Assembly (NCBI GenBank): GCA_963819685.1
Contig: CAWFXI010000003.1
Coordinates: 248,001 to 312,000 of the forward strand
Length of the DNA stretch: 64,000 nt
Reading direction: 5' to 3'
Source: CAIUGU01 sp963819685
Lineage (GTDB): Bacteria > Pseudomonadota > Gammaproteobacteria > Steroidobacterales > Steroidobacteraceae
The notes beneath the pieces were generated by a model. That model searched no databases. It was not told the DNA's origin and saw only the letters and a list, made by a program, of their open reading frames with translations. Positions 24,511 to 33,634 of this stretch are shown here, piece by piece (positions within the stretch are counted from its first letter, which is position 1; each line of letters opens with the position of its first letter). A program made the translations under genes and the position numbers.

Positions 24511-24867
24511 ATGTCCCCGGACAGATTGAACCGCACGTTCGCAGCGCTCGCTGATCCTACCCGCCGCGCCATCGTTGCTCGACTCGCGTCCGGCGAGGCG
24601 ACCGTCAATGAGCTCGCAGAACCGTTCGACATGACGCAGCCTTCCATCTCCAAGCACCTGAAGGTTCTGGAACGGGCGGGACTGATTTCCCGCGGTCGCG
24701 AAGCGCAGACGAGGCCCTGTCGTCTGGAAGCAGCGCCGCTTGAGGAAATCGCGAGCTGGATCGGGGTGTATCGCTCTCTGTGGGAAGAAAGTTTCGTCCG
24801 GCTCGATGCCTTCCTGAAACAGACCAGGTCAACTGCAAGGAAAGGAAAGAGACATGTCCGCAAGTAA
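24511..24867 (+). CDS. ArsR-family transcriptional regulator
   Basis: A 118-residue winged helix-turn-helix protein. It starts with LNRTFAALADPTRRAIVARL and has the recognition helix in MTQPSISKHLKVLERAGLI. There are no clustered cysteines, so it is the metal-independent subtype commonly fused or coupled to SRPBCC proteins. It overlaps the following SRPBCC gene by 14 bases, which is strong evidence of translational coupling. An AT-rich promoter with the dyad CCTAATAGG (about 24480-24488) lies just upstream and could be its own operator. Confidence 0.92.
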   Translation: MSPDRLNRTFAALADPTRRAIVARLASGEATVNELAEPFDMTQPSISKHLKVLERAGLISRGREAQTRPCRLEAAPLEEIASWIGVYRSLWEESFVRLDAFLKQTRSTARKGKRHVRK

Positions 24868-25369
24868 CGCGAAGATGGCCGAGTACCCGGCGTTTGAGAT
24901 GACACGCGTGTTCAAGGCGCCGCGTGCGCGGGTGTGGAAGGCATGGGCCGAGTCAGAGCAGCTGCAACACTGGTGGGGGCCCAAGGGCTGCTCCATCGAG
25001 ATCCGGCGTTTCGAGTTCAGGGCGGGTGGCTTCTGTCACTACGCGATGAAATACACGGGTGCGCCCACGACGTGGGGAAGATTCAACTATCGCGAGATCG
25101 TCGCGCATGAACGTATCGTCTGGCTGAATTCGTTCGCGAATGAGCGGGGCGGTATTGCCCGGGCTCCCTTCAGCGAGTTCTGCCCCCTCGAGATCGAGAA
25201 TTCGGTGGTGTTCACGGAGCTTGCCGGATCAACGACAGTGGCGTTGCGCGCGGATCCGTTTGGCGAGAGTGCAGAGGAGCGTCAGTTTTTCGAAGATCTG
25301 CGGCCGAGCCTCGAACAGGGGTACGGCGGCACAATGGAACAACTCAGCGACTATCTGGCCAAGGCGTGA
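24854..25369 (+). CDS. SRPBCC (AHSA1-type) protein
   Basis: A 171-residue helix-grip protein of the activator-of-Hsp90-ATPase-like SRPBCC family. Typical blocks are FEMTRVFKAPRARVWKAWAE, LQHWWGPKGCS, GGFCHYAMKY and the C-terminal SLEQGYGGTMEQLSDYLA. Members bind small hydrophobic ligands, and the ligand is unknown here. It overlaps the ArsR gene by 14 bases, the classic regulator-ligand-binder pair. The gene is followed by a 325-base AT-rich stretch that belongs to the hipBA locus. Confidence 0.92.
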   Translation: MSASNAKMAEYPAFEMTRVFKAPRARVWKAWAESEQLQHWWGPKGCSIEIRRFEFRAGGFCHYAMKYTGAPTTWGRFNYREIVAHERIVWLNSFANERGGIARAPFSEFCPLEIENSVVFTELAGSTTVALRADPFGESAEERQFFEDLRPSLEQGYGGTMEQLSDYLAKA

Positions 25370-25694
25370 CGCCTGGTAGGGTGGTTCCGATGTTGGTCGG
25401 ACGTATGACTGCCTTACAGATAATTTAATTATTCTGTACTATATTCGCAGGAAATCCAACGTATGTATGGGGTTTGCTATTCGACTGCTAAATCATCAAT
25501 GCAGTGGAAAGCGATGACCACCTGCGCCGCACAATGCCAATCATATTATTCGTAATTAATGGCGAATAAGTGCTATATTATTATTTAATTAGCCATTTAT
25601 GGCGATATAGCATATCAATTCGATTTAAGTTTATATCGCCGAATATGGCGAAATAAGTAGCAAACACTCAATAACTTGCCTATTAGGACGAGTT
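25370..25694 (+). promoter_or_regulatory. AT-rich hipBA control region with repeated GGCGA sites
   Basis: This 325-base gap has no gene and is far richer in A and T than its surroundings. ATGGCGAAT/ATGGCGATA-type sites occur at 25558-25570, 25598-25610 and, as an inverted pair TATCGCC/GGCGAAATA, at 25632-25654. They sit 41-137 bases before hipB. HipB proteins repress their own operon through several spaced dyads, so these are good operator candidates. Confidence 0.6.
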
Positions 25695-26060
25695 ATGAAA
25701 ATCACATTGGCACTGACTGATTCTGCGGTACTGGAAGAATTAGGCGCGCGTCTTAACCGACAGCGGATCGAAGCGGGCCTGACCCAAGTGGCGCTCGCGG
25801 AGCAGGCCGGGATATCAAAGCGTACCCTCGAGCGAATCGAAGCCGGCCATGGAGCCGAGTTGGTCAGTCTGATTCGCCTCTTACGAGTGCTAGGGCTTGC
25901 CGATGGTCTGGACCTCCTGGTCCCCGAGTCGTCGCCGAGCCCGATGGCGTTGCTGAAGGGACGTGGCAAGCAACGCAAGCGGGCCCCCCGTTCGAGGAAA
26001 GCCGTCTCTGCCAGCGTTTCATCCGCCGCCCCGCCCACGTCATGGAAATGGGGGGAGTAA
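25695..26060 (+). CDS. hipB: HipB-type XRE-family antitoxin
   Basis: A 121-residue protein with an XRE helix-turn-helix (LGARLNRQRIEAGLTQVALA then EQAGISKRTLERIEAG, residues about 15-53) and a basic, Ser/Ala-rich C-terminal tail longer than that of E. coli HipB. The gene ends three bases before hipA on the same strand. HipB binds and neutralises HipA and represses the operon. The AT-rich leader with repeated GGCGA sites is its probable target. Composition unlike the neighbourhood suggests the locus was acquired. Confidence 0.88.
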   Translation: MKITLALTDSAVLEELGARLNRQRIEAGLTQVALAEQAGISKRTLERIEAGHGAELVSLIRLLRVLGLADGLDLLVPESSPSPMALLKGRGKQRKRAPRSRKAVSASVSSAAPPTSWKWGE

Positions 26061-26063
26061 CGC

Positions 26064-27368
26064 ATGGCCATGGTCGCAGAAGTGCTGCTGTGGGGGCGCA
26101 CCATCGGAGCAGTCTCGCTCCAGGACAACGCAGAAGTAGCGGCATTTGAGTACGACCGTGATTTCGCGAAGAGCGGTATAGAGATCTCGCCGCTCGCGAT
26201 GCCACTCTCTTCCCGGATCTACACATTTCCGGCATTGCCGCGAGTGTCGTTTCACGGTCTGCCCGGGTTACTCGCAGATTCACTACCGGACCGGTTTGGC
26301 AGCGCAGTGATCGACGCGTGGCTTGCCAGCCAGGGACGATCTCCGGCGAGTCTCAATGCGATCGAGCGGCTTTGCTACATCGGTGCGCGTGGCATGGGCG
26401 CGCTCGAGTTCGCGCCGGCCAGCGGGCCTTCGTCACAACGCTCGACGGCCCTTCAAGTGGATGCTCTCGTGGATCTCGCCTCCCAGGTACTTGCGAACCG
26501 GACCGAGCTGTCTGCCTCGTTCTCGAAGGAGCAGCGGCACGATGGTCTTGTCGACATTCTGCGCGTGGGTACGTCCGCGGGGGGTGCCCGGGCGAAAGCC
26601 ATCATCGCCTGGAACCCGGAAACAAACGAAGTGAGATCCGGACAGGTGAAGGCGCCGGAAGGTTTTGGCTACTGGCTGCTCAAGTTCGACGGCGTGCGCG
26701 GCAACAAGGACAAGGAGTTCGACGACCCATCGGGCTACACCGTGATCGAGTATGCGTACTCACTGATGGCAAGAGACGCCGGCCTTGAAATGACGGAATG
26801 CCGGCTGCTCGAAGAGGGGGGTCGTCGACACTTCATGACCCGTCGCTTCGACCGGACGGCCGATGGCGGCAAGGTGCACATGCAGTCGCTCGCGGCACTT
26901 GCACACTTCGACTTCAACGCCGCCGGAGCACATTCGTACGAGCAGGCTTTTGACGTGATGCGCCGCCTGTCGTTGCCCATGAGTGCCGTCGAGCAACAGT
27001 TCCGGCGCATGGCATTCAATGTCGTAGCCCGCAACCAGGACGACCACGTCAAGAACATTGCGTTCCTGATGGACAAGAGCGGCCGATGGTCCCTTGCACC
27101 GGCTTATGACGTGACCTTCAGTTTCAATCCAGGCGGCGCATGGACGGCGCGTCACCAGATGACGATCAACGGCAGGCAGGAGGGCTTCACGACTGAGGAT
27201 TTCCGTGCGTGCGAAAAAGTCGCCGGGCTGAAGCGCGGCCGCGCCGAGCGCATTCTCGGCGAAATCATCGATGTTGTGTCAAGGTGGAACGACTACGCGA
27301 ACGACGCGGGGGTCTCCGGGCACTGGCGCGATCACATTCGGGCAGCACTTCTGTTGAAGCTCCCTTAG
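26064..27368 (+). CDS. hipA: HipA-type serine/threonine kinase toxin
   Basis: This 434-residue protein has the full HipA layout: the N-terminal subdomain (LLWGRTIGAV, FPALPRVSFHGLPGLLADSLPDRFG) and the phosphate-binding loop in VGTSAGGARAKAI, where E. coli HipA carries its autophosphorylated Ser. The catalytic segment NVVARNQDDHVKNIAFLMD and the metal-binding AYDVTFS follow. E. coli HipA phosphorylates glutamyl-tRNA synthetase and causes growth arrest; the target here is unknown. All catalytic residues appear intact. It forms a two-gene operon with hipB. Confidence 0.92.
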   Translation: MAMVAEVLLWGRTIGAVSLQDNAEVAAFEYDRDFAKSGIEISPLAMPLSSRIYTFPALPRVSFHGLPGLLADSLPDRFGSAVIDAWLASQGRSPASLNAIERLCYIGARGMGALEFAPASGPSSQRSTALQVDALVDLASQVLANRTELSASFSKEQRHDGLVDILRVGTSAGGARAKAIIAWNPETNEVRSGQVKAPEGFGYWLLKFDGVRGNKDKEFDDPSGYTVIEYAYSLMARDAGLEMTECRLLEEGGRRHFMTRRFDRTADGGKVHMQSLAALAHFDFNAAGAHSYEQAFDVMRRLSLPMSAVEQQFRRMAFNVVARNQDDHVKNIAFLMDKSGRWSLAPAYDVTFSFNPGGAWTARHQMTINGRQEGFTTEDFRACEKVAGLKRGRAERILGEIIDVVSRWNDYANDAGVSGHWRDHIRAALLLKLP

Positions 27369-27414
27369 CCTGCGAGCGTTGACGATCCGCATTTACATGC
27401 CCGTGCGTTCTGGA

Positions 27415-28140
27415 TCAACGAAGCTCGAGGAGTTCCGACACCCCGCTCCACAGGATGTCGATGCCGATGCATAGCAGAATGAAGGCTGCCAGTCGCATCA
27501 GCACCAGTGTGCCGGTCTCGCCGAGCTTTTGCAGCGCGGGCGAGTACCGATAGGTGAGATACACGATCGCCGCCGTGATCACCAGACCGACCAGTGCGCC
27601 GACGACGCTTGGAATCAGGTCGGACGCCTGCTCGGGTCGCTTTGCCCCCAACGTGATCGCGGCTGCGATGGTGCCAGGCCCCACGGTCAACGGAAAAGTC
27701 ATCGGCACAAAGCTGCGCTTCGCGATCTCCGCGATCGACATTTCTTCCACGGAGTTCGCCACCGACTGCTGGACGTCGTCGCCACCCTCATCGTTCAGCA
27801 GCCGCCAGCCTGTCGCTGCGACAACGAGACCACCGGCGACCCGGACGATGGGAATGGAAAGACCGAAGAAATCGAGGACGTAGCCGCCGATCAGCCCGGC
27901 GCCAAGAAGCAGAAACAGACAGTTGATTGCGACACGTCGCGCCATGTCGCGACCAAGACGCTTGTTACCGCCCGTCAGCATCAGGAAGATCGGTGCGCCG
28001 CCGAGCGGATTGATGATCGGCAAGAGCGTGGCCGGAACCAACAGCGCAGACGCGAAGAAAGCTTGCAGCAGTTCGGCCAACTCTTGCTCCCACTGGTGCC
28101 AGTCGTTCCAATGATAAGCGGCGCTGACTGCAGCGGCCAC
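27415..28140 (-). CDS. MarC-family integral membrane protein
   Basis: A 241-residue protein with about six membrane helices. MarC signatures are LLPIINPLGGAPIFLMLTGG early, RRVAINCLFLLLGAG, VPMTFPLTVGPGTIAAAITLG in the middle, and the C-terminal LAAFILLCIGIDILWSGV. The function of the family is unsettled despite the historical link to multiple antibiotic resistance. The first ATG at 28140 lacks a ribosome site, and a TTG about 20 codons further in with GTGGGAG upstream might be the real start. It is transcribed toward hipA and ends 46 bases from it. Confidence 0.87.
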   Translation of the reverse strand: MAAAVSAAYHWNDWHQWEQELAELLQAFFASALLVPATLLPIINPLGGAPIFLMLTGGNKRLGRDMARRVAINCLFLLLGAGLIGGYVLDFFGLSIPIVRVAGGLVVAATGWRLLNDEGGDDVQQSVANSVEEMSIAEIAKRSFVPMTFPLTVGPGTIAAAITLGAKRPEQASDLIPSVVGALVGLVITAAIVYLTYRYSPALQKLGETGTLVLMRLAAFILLCIGIDILWSGVSELLELR

Positions 28141-28320
28141 AGATTTCTGTACGTACTTGTACGAGCAGGGGCGAACGCAGAGCGTTGCCCTGACACTTCG
28201 AATGAACGCAACCTGCAGTCAGGAATGCTCTGCCGGCATTGTGATCGAGAGTGCCTTTCCGGTCGGCAGCGGGCTATGATCCATGCATCCGGGGACACGC
28301 CATATACAAACGGGGGAACC

Positions 28321-29361
28321 GTGATATTCGAAACTGTAGCGACTGGCGGCTGCCGGTCGTACCTCATCGGTTGCGAGGCGACTTGTGCCGCGGCGTTGAT
28401 CGACCCGGAACTCAGCCAGATCGACCGCTACCTTGCGCTGGCCGCAAAGGACGGTCTGCGCATCCGGTATCTGATCGACACCCATACCCACGCGGACCAT
28501 TTCTCGGGCACCCAGCAGCTCGCGCGTCAGCTGGGGGTGCCGGTGGTCATGCATACCCTGAGCCCGGCGCCGTTTGTGGATCTGCGCCTGCAAGGCGGCG
28601 AAATGCTGGTCGTGGGCAAGCTCAGGCTCCAGGCCATCCACACTCCGGGCCATACGCGGGATTCCATGTGTCTGCTCGTCGAGGACCGCGTGTTCACCGG
28701 CGACACGCTGCTGATCGGCGGCACCGGCCGAACCGATCTGCCAAGCGGCGACGCAGGCGCGCTCTACGACAGCCTGTTCGAGAGGGTCCTGACGCTTGAT
28801 CCTGCGCTGAAGGTATTTCCGGCGCATGAGTACAAGGGGCGCACTCATACGACCATCGGTCAGGAACTGGCGGACAACCCGCGCCTCAGGAAGCGCGACC
28901 GGGGTGAGTTCATCGAAATGATGCATAACCTCAATCTCACGATGCCGACGCATATCACCGAGGCGCTGCGTACCAACATGAGCGGCGGCAAGACGGTGGA
29001 TCAGATGCTGTCCGAGGCCGCGGCAACCGTACCCTTCATGTCGCTTGCCGAACTCAACGCGAGTCTCGGATCCCGCAAGGATGAGTTGATCGTGCTCGAC
29101 GTACGCGAGCGGGATGCCTATGAAGCAGGCCACATCACGGGCGCGCAGTGGCTGACGCGAGGACAGCTGGAGCTGCGTGTGAACGACGAGCTGACCGATC
29201 CGACGAAGCGGATCCTCGTCTACTGCGACTTCGGGCGCGTGTCGACGCTCGCGACGGCGACACTGCGGCAGATGGGATTCCGTCGGGCTGTGGCGCTGGA
29301 TGGCGGCATGAAGGCCTGGCGCGAGGCGGGCTACGCAGTGAAGGCAGGGAAAGAGCCCTAG
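28321..29361 (+). CDS. ETHE1-like persulfide dioxygenase fused to rhodanese
   Basis: This 346-residue protein joins two sulfur enzymes. The N-terminal metallo-beta-lactamase fold has THTHADHFSGT, HTPGHTRDS, TGDTLLIGGTGRTD and PAHEY, the pattern of ETHE1-type persulfide dioxygenases that oxidise glutathione persulfide. The C-terminal rhodanese domain (about residues 245-345) has the active-site loop VYCDFGRVSTLAT with the catalytic Cys. Fusions of this kind couple sulfur transfer to sulfite formation. I place the start at the GTG at 28321 because GGGGGA lies just before it; an ATG at 28276 is the alternative. The PRPP synthetase-like gene follows after nine bases. Confidence 0.9.
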   Translation: MIFETVATGGCRSYLIGCEATCAAALIDPELSQIDRYLALAAKDGLRIRYLIDTHTHADHFSGTQQLARQLGVPVVMHTLSPAPFVDLRLQGGEMLVVGKLRLQAIHTPGHTRDSMCLLVEDRVFTGDTLLIGGTGRTDLPSGDAGALYDSLFERVLTLDPALKVFPAHEYKGRTHTTIGQELADNPRLRKRDRGEFIEMMHNLNLTMPTHITEALRTNMSGGKTVDQMLSEAAATVPFMSLAELNASLGSRKDELIVLDVRERDAYEAGHITGAQWLTRGQLELRVNDELTDPTKRILVYCDFGRVSTLATATLRQMGFRRAVALDGGMKAWREAGYAVKAGKEP

Positions 29362-29370
29362 GTTCCCTTG

Positions 29371-30261
29371 ATGAGCCGACCCATATTGTTTGCAATGCCG
29401 GGGAACGAAGGATTCACGACGGCATTGGCGCAACAGCTGCAATCGGAAGTGGGAGTGCTTGAAGTCCGCCTCTTTCCAGATGGCGAATCCTACGTGCGGA
29501 TCGAGACCGATATTGCCGGGCGTGAAGTCGCCATTGTCAGCTCCCTGCACGAGCCTGATGCGAAGTTTCTGCCGCTGACGTTTGTCGGGCGAGTGGTGGC
29601 GGACCTCGGTGCGGCCCGCGTGGGACTGGTCGCTCCGTATCTCGCCTACATGCGCCAGGACTGCCGCTTCAAGCCAGGCGAGGCCATCAGTTCAATCTAC
29701 TTTGCGGAGATGCTGTCGCGCACCTTTTCATGGCTGGTGACAGTGGATCCGCATCTGCATCGCTGGAAATCTCTCGGTGAGCTGTATGCCCTGGATGCGA
29801 GAGTGGTGCCTGCAGCAGCGGCCGTGGGCGAATGGATACGCCGTAACGTCCAGAACCCGGCGCTCATTGGACCGGACAGTGAGAGCAGCCAGTGGGTGAC
29901 AGCGATTGCGGAAGTTGCCGGGGCACCGTTTGTGGTGCTGGATAAAGTCCGCCATGGCGATCGCGCCGTCACGATCAGTGCAGCAGATACTGTCAGACTG
30001 GAAGGCCGCACGCCGGTGCTCGTCGATGACATCATCTCCACGGCAAACACGATGATCGCAGTGGTGCGTCAGTGGCGCGACCGGGGACTGCTGCCGCCGG
30101 TCTGCATCGGTGTCCATGGCGTGTTTGCGGATGAGGCCTGGCGGGATCTGCAGTCGGCAGGTGCCGCCAGGATCGTGACGACCAATACCATTCCGCACGC
30201 GAGCAACGAGATCGACGTCAGCAGCCACGTCGCGAACGCCGTCCGTTTGCTGCTCACGTGA
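29371..30261 (+). CDS. Ribose-phosphate pyrophosphokinase-like protein
   Basis: A 297-residue member of the PRPP synthetase family. It shows FPDGESYVRIE, PYLAYMRQDCRFKPGEAIS, TVDPHLHRW and the PRPP-binding loop VLVDDIISTANTM. It is shorter than classical bacterial Prs (about 315) and reads TVDPHLHRW where Prs has a TVDLHADQ-type motif, so it resembles the archaeal-type branch and is probably an accessory copy. Classical enzymes make PRPP from ribose 5-phosphate and ATP. It sits between the sulfur dioxygenase gene and rhomboid with very short gaps, so the three may be co-transcribed. Confidence 0.85.
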   Translation: MSRPILFAMPGNEGFTTALAQQLQSEVGVLEVRLFPDGESYVRIETDIAGREVAIVSSLHEPDAKFLPLTFVGRVVADLGAARVGLVAPYLAYMRQDCRFKPGEAISSIYFAEMLSRTFSWLVTVDPHLHRWKSLGELYALDARVVPAAAAVGEWIRRNVQNPALIGPDSESSQWVTAIAEVAGAPFVVLDKVRHGDRAVTISAADTVRLEGRTPVLVDDIISTANTMIAVVRQWRDRGLLPPVCIGVHGVFADEAWRDLQSAGAARIVTTNTIPHASNEIDVSSHVANAVRLLLT

Positions 30262-30268
30262 TCGCATC

Positions 30269-30874
30269 ATGTTGAGCGGTCTTGGTCTCGGCGTGATCGT
30301 GATTTTCGTCGCGATACTCATCCCCAGCCTGCTTGGCCTGTACGGACGTCCGCAGATCATCGAGCGGAGCCTGTTCCGTCCCTACTGGTTTCTGCGCAAT
30401 CGGGAGTACGCGACCGTCATTACCAGCGGCTTCGTGCATGCCGACGGGGCGCATCTGTTCTTCAACCTGATGACGTTCTATTTCTTCGCGCCTGGCCTCG
30501 AGCGAGTGCTCGGAACGGCCGGGTTCGTCGTGTTGTACTTCGTGGCACTGGTGCTCAGCCATGCCGGGACGTGGTGGAAACAGCGCAACAATCCGAACTA
30601 CGCTTCTCTCGGCGCGTCGGGCGCGATCTCCGCAGTGCTGTTCGCGTCCATCGTCTACTTTCCGACGCAGTCGCTCTATATCATTCCGATCCCCGTGCCC
30701 ATTCCTGCGCCGCTGTTTGCAATCGGCTATCTTGCCTACTCGTGGTATGCGTCGCGACAGCGGCTGGGGCGTGTCAACCATGATGCCCACCTCGGTGGGG
30801 CAGTGGTCGGTCTGCTGTATGTGGCGCTGGTGGATCCGCGGGCCTACCAGCGTTTGCTTGCTATGATTGGCTGA
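30269..30874 (+). CDS. Rhomboid-family intramembrane serine protease
   Basis: A 201-residue polytopic protein with about six membrane helices. The catalytic Ser lies in LGASGAISAVLF and the catalytic His in VNHDAHLGGAVVG. The conserved HLFFNLMTFYFF helix (His-X3-Asn oxyanion region) and an L1-like RPYWFLRNREY segment are present. Rhomboids cut membrane proteins within the bilayer. The start is seven bases after the PRPP synthetase-like gene. The substrate is unknown. Confidence 0.9.
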   Translation: MLSGLGLGVIVIFVAILIPSLLGLYGRPQIIERSLFRPYWFLRNREYATVITSGFVHADGAHLFFNLMTFYFFAPGLERVLGTAGFVVLYFVALVLSHAGTWWKQRNNPNYASLGASGAISAVLFASIVYFPTQSLYIIPIPVPIPAPLFAIGYLAYSWYASRQRLGRVNHDAHLGGAVVGLLYVALVDPRAYQRLLAMIG

Positions 30875-30917
30875 ACAGGGCCCGGTCGGTGGTTTCGGGC
30901 GAGCAGGGGCTATTCAC

Positions 30918-32228
30918 ATGACAACGATGACGATCAGACTCAAGGACTCGATCGAGTCTGGCGCGATGAGTGCCTTCCAGGTGTTCGCAGTGACGCTCTG
31001 CACGGTGCTCAACATGCTGGACGGCTTTGACGTCCTCGTGATGGCGTTTACCGCCTCCGAGGTGGCGAAGGAATGGAGCCTCTCGGGATCCCAGCTCGGG
31101 GTATTGCTGAGTTCCGGCCTGTTCGGCATGGCGGGCGGCTCCCTGTTTATCGCACCTCTCGCAGACCGTTTTGGCCGACGCGCGCTCATCATCGCGTGTC
31201 TTGCCCTGATTACGACCGGCATGTTGCTGTCCGCTGCGACGACGGCTCCCATGCAGCTGGCTGCCATGCGTGTGCTGACGGGGCTCGGAATCGGCGGCAT
31301 GCTCGCCAGTCTCAACGTGATCACGGGCGAGTACAGCACGGGCAAATGGCGCAGTGCTGCGATCAGCGTTCAGGTCACCGGCTATCCCATCGGGGCAACG
31401 ATCGGCGGCATCATTGCCGGCTGGCTGATGGCGAACTACGGCTGGCGTTCGGTATTTGCGTTTGGCGGCATCGTCTCGGGTGCGCTCATTCCCGTCATAC
31501 TGTGGTCACTGCCGGAATCGCTCGACTATCTGCTGGCAAAGCGGCCTGCGAATGCCTTGTCGAAGCTCAATTCCCTGATGCGCAAGATGGGCAGGGCAGA
31601 ACTTGATCAGCTGCCGCCGGCCAGCGAGGCCACCTCGCCGACAGCGCAGAAGGGCATGAAGAGTCTCTTCATCGGACAACTCGGCCGTTCAACGCTACTG
31701 ATCTGGACGTCGTTCTTCATGCTGATGTTGTGTTTCTATTTCGTGCTGAGCTGGACGCCCCGGCTGCTCGTCGCGGCGGGGATGTCTACGCAACAGGGCG
31801 TCACCGGCGGTGTGCTGCTCAATATCGGTGGCATCATTGGCGGCATGGCGTTTGCGTGGGCATCCGTGAAGACCGGCCTGAAGCCGCTGTCGACGGCTTG
31901 CCTGCTGCTGACTGCTGTCATGCTGGGTGCTTACGCGTTGCTCGCGACTGCCTTTCTGCCGGCCTTCGTCATCGCGCTGTTGATAGGAATCTTCATCTTC
32001 GCAGCGATGGCTTCACTGTATTCGGCCGCTCCACTCCTGTATCCGCCTGAAATTCGCGTGACCGGCATGGGGTGGGCAATCGGCATTGGCCGCATCGGCG
32101 CGATCCTCGCACCCATTGCCGCTGGAGCGTTGATCGACAGCGGCTGGCAGGCACTGAATCTCTACTATCTGTTTGCAGTGCCGGCGTTGATCGCCATGGT
32201 CGCCGTGCGCGGCTTGCCAGTGAGATAG
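30918..32228 (+). CDS. MFS transporter, aromatic acid:H+ symporter type
   Basis: A 436-residue protein with twelve predicted membrane helices. It carries the loop 2-3 motif PLADRFGRRALIIACLALI and the DGFDVLVMAFTA block in helix 1 that marks aromatic acid/H+ symporters of the PcaK/BenK group. A long central cytoplasmic loop follows LPESLDYLLAKRP. Its stop codon is only 12 bases from the convergent 4-hydroxybenzoate hydroxylase gene, so uptake of 4-hydroxybenzoate or a related aromatic acid is a reasonable inference. Confidence 0.88.
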   Translation: MTTMTIRLKDSIESGAMSAFQVFAVTLCTVLNMLDGFDVLVMAFTASEVAKEWSLSGSQLGVLLSSGLFGMAGGSLFIAPLADRFGRRALIIACLALITTGMLLSAATTAPMQLAAMRVLTGLGIGGMLASLNVITGEYSTGKWRSAAISVQVTGYPIGATIGGIIAGWLMANYGWRSVFAFGGIVSGALIPVILWSLPESLDYLLAKRPANALSKLNSLMRKMGRAELDQLPPASEATSPTAQKGMKSLFIGQLGRSTLLIWTSFFMLMLCFYFVLSWTPRLLVAAGMSTQQGVTGGVLLNIGGIIGGMAFAWASVKTGLKPLSTACLLLTAVMLGAYALLATAFLPAFVIALLIGIFIFAAMASLYSAAPLLYPPEIRVTGMGWAIGIGRIGAILAPIAAGALIDSGWQALNLYYLFAVPALIAMVAVRGLPVR

Positions 32229-32240
32229 ATACCTGTTTGC

Positions 32241-33410
32241 CTAGATGGGCAAGCCCACGTAGTTCTCGGCAAGCGAAGTGGCGGCCGCCTCCGACGTAGT
32301 GACGTAATCCAGTTCCGCGAGCTGGACCTTCTGCCCGAATGCGCCGGTGTCCGGGAACTTGTGCAGCAGCGAGGTCATCCACCAGGAGAAGCGCTCGGCC
32401 TTCCAGATGCGGCTCAGGCTACGGGCTGAATACGCGTCAAGCTCGGTATTCCTGCCGCTGCTGTAGTGATCGATCAGCGCCCAGGACAGATAGCGAACAT
32501 CGGAAGCAGCGAGATTCAGTCCCTTGGCGCCGGTCGGCGGCACAATGTGCGCGGAATCACCCGCCAGGAACAGGCGCCCGAAGCGCATCGGTTCTGCCAC
32601 GAAACTACGCAGCGGCGCAATGCTCTTTTCGATGGAGGGACCGGTGACCATTGTCTCGGCGGCTTCCGGGTCCAGCCGGCGTCGCAATTCATCCCAGAAG
32701 CGCTGATCCGACCATTCCTCCACTTTCTCGTCGAGGGAGCATTGCACGTAGTAGCGACTGCGCTTCAGCGACCGCATGCTGCACAAGGCAAAGCCGCGCT
32801 CATGATGCGAATAGATGAGTTCGTGCGAGACGGGTGGCGTCTCCGACAGGATGCCCAGCCAGCCGAATGGATAGACACGTTCAAACACCTGCAATGCGGT
32901 AGCAGGCACGCTCTGCCGGGAGACACCGTGAAAGCCGTCGCAGCCGGCAATGAAATCACATTCAATCTCATGCGTCTTGCCGTCCTTGACGTACCGTACC
33001 CGGGGCCGGCCGAGGTCAAAGTCATGAAGGCTGACATTCGCGGCTTCATAGACCGACCTGGCGCCTGATTCGGCCCGCGCGTCCATCAGGTCTTTGGTGA
33101 CCTCGGTCTGCCCGTACACGACCACGTTCTTGCCTGTCAATGCGTGCAGGTCGATGCGATGCCGGACATTCCCGAAGCACAGGTCAAAGCCACCATGCAC
33201 GAGGCCTTCAGCGCGCAGGCGCGCGCCCACACCGGCTTCCTCGAGGAGATCGACCGCGCCCTGCTCGAGCACGCCAGCGCGAATGCGGCTCAGCACATAC
33301 TCGGGGCTTCGCTGTTCGATGACGATCGCATCGATGCCAGCCCTGTGCAGCAGCTGGCCGAGCAGCAATCCCGAAGGTCCCGCGCCAATGATCGCAACCT
33401 GCACTCGCAT
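32241..33410 (-). CDS. pobA: 4-hydroxybenzoate 3-monooxygenase
   Basis: A 389-residue class A flavoprotein monooxygenase. The FAD site is VAIIGAGPSGLLLGQLL. The linker ERQ-type segment here reads EQRSPEYVLSRIRAGVLEQG, a hallmark of PobA. The second FAD motif is LFLAGDSAHIVPPTGAKGLN. Length and motifs match PobA (about 394 residues), which makes protocatechuate from 4-hydroxybenzoate with NADPH and oxygen. The ATG at 33410 has GAGGTAAG directly upstream; the open frame before it is not coding. No protocatechuate dioxygenase is in the window, so the lower pathway lies elsewhere. It converges with the aromatic acid transporter. Confidence 0.92.
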   Translation of the reverse strand: MRVQVAIIGAGPSGLLLGQLLHRAGIDAIVIEQRSPEYVLSRIRAGVLEQGAVDLLEEAGVGARLRAEGLVHGGFDLCFGNVRHRIDLHALTGKNVVVYGQTEVTKDLMDARAESGARSVYEAANVSLHDFDLGRPRVRYVKDGKTHEIECDFIAGCDGFHGVSRQSVPATALQVFERVYPFGWLGILSETPPVSHELIYSHHERGFALCSMRSLKRSRYYVQCSLDEKVEEWSDQRFWDELRRRLDPEAAETMVTGPSIEKSIAPLRSFVAEPMRFGRLFLAGDSAHIVPPTGAKGLNLAASDVRYLSWALIDHYSSGRNTELDAYSARSLSRIWKAERFSWWMTSLLHKFPDTGAFGQKVQLAELDYVTTSEAAATSLAENYVGLPI

Positions 33411-33634
33411 ACTTACCTCATCAGCTGATTGCAAACCGGCTGTCGCAAACGATTTCATAGGGTAACGTAGCGCAACGGCGAACAAAAGGCGGTTCCTGCT
33501 GCTACGATGCGGGAATACCGAAACAATGTACGGACTGCCACGGGCCAGATTCCGATGCTCAGTTTTCCAATCCGCGATAGGGTGATGGTCGTTGCCGCTT
33601 GCTGCAGGACGGCGGAATTCGCCGGGGCTGTGCA

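Noticed and set aside
27529..28320. Long open frame upstream of the ETHE1-rhodanese gene
   Set aside because: It runs antisense to MarC, and its predicted residues show no relation to sulfur dioxygenases; the real start is the GTG at 28321.
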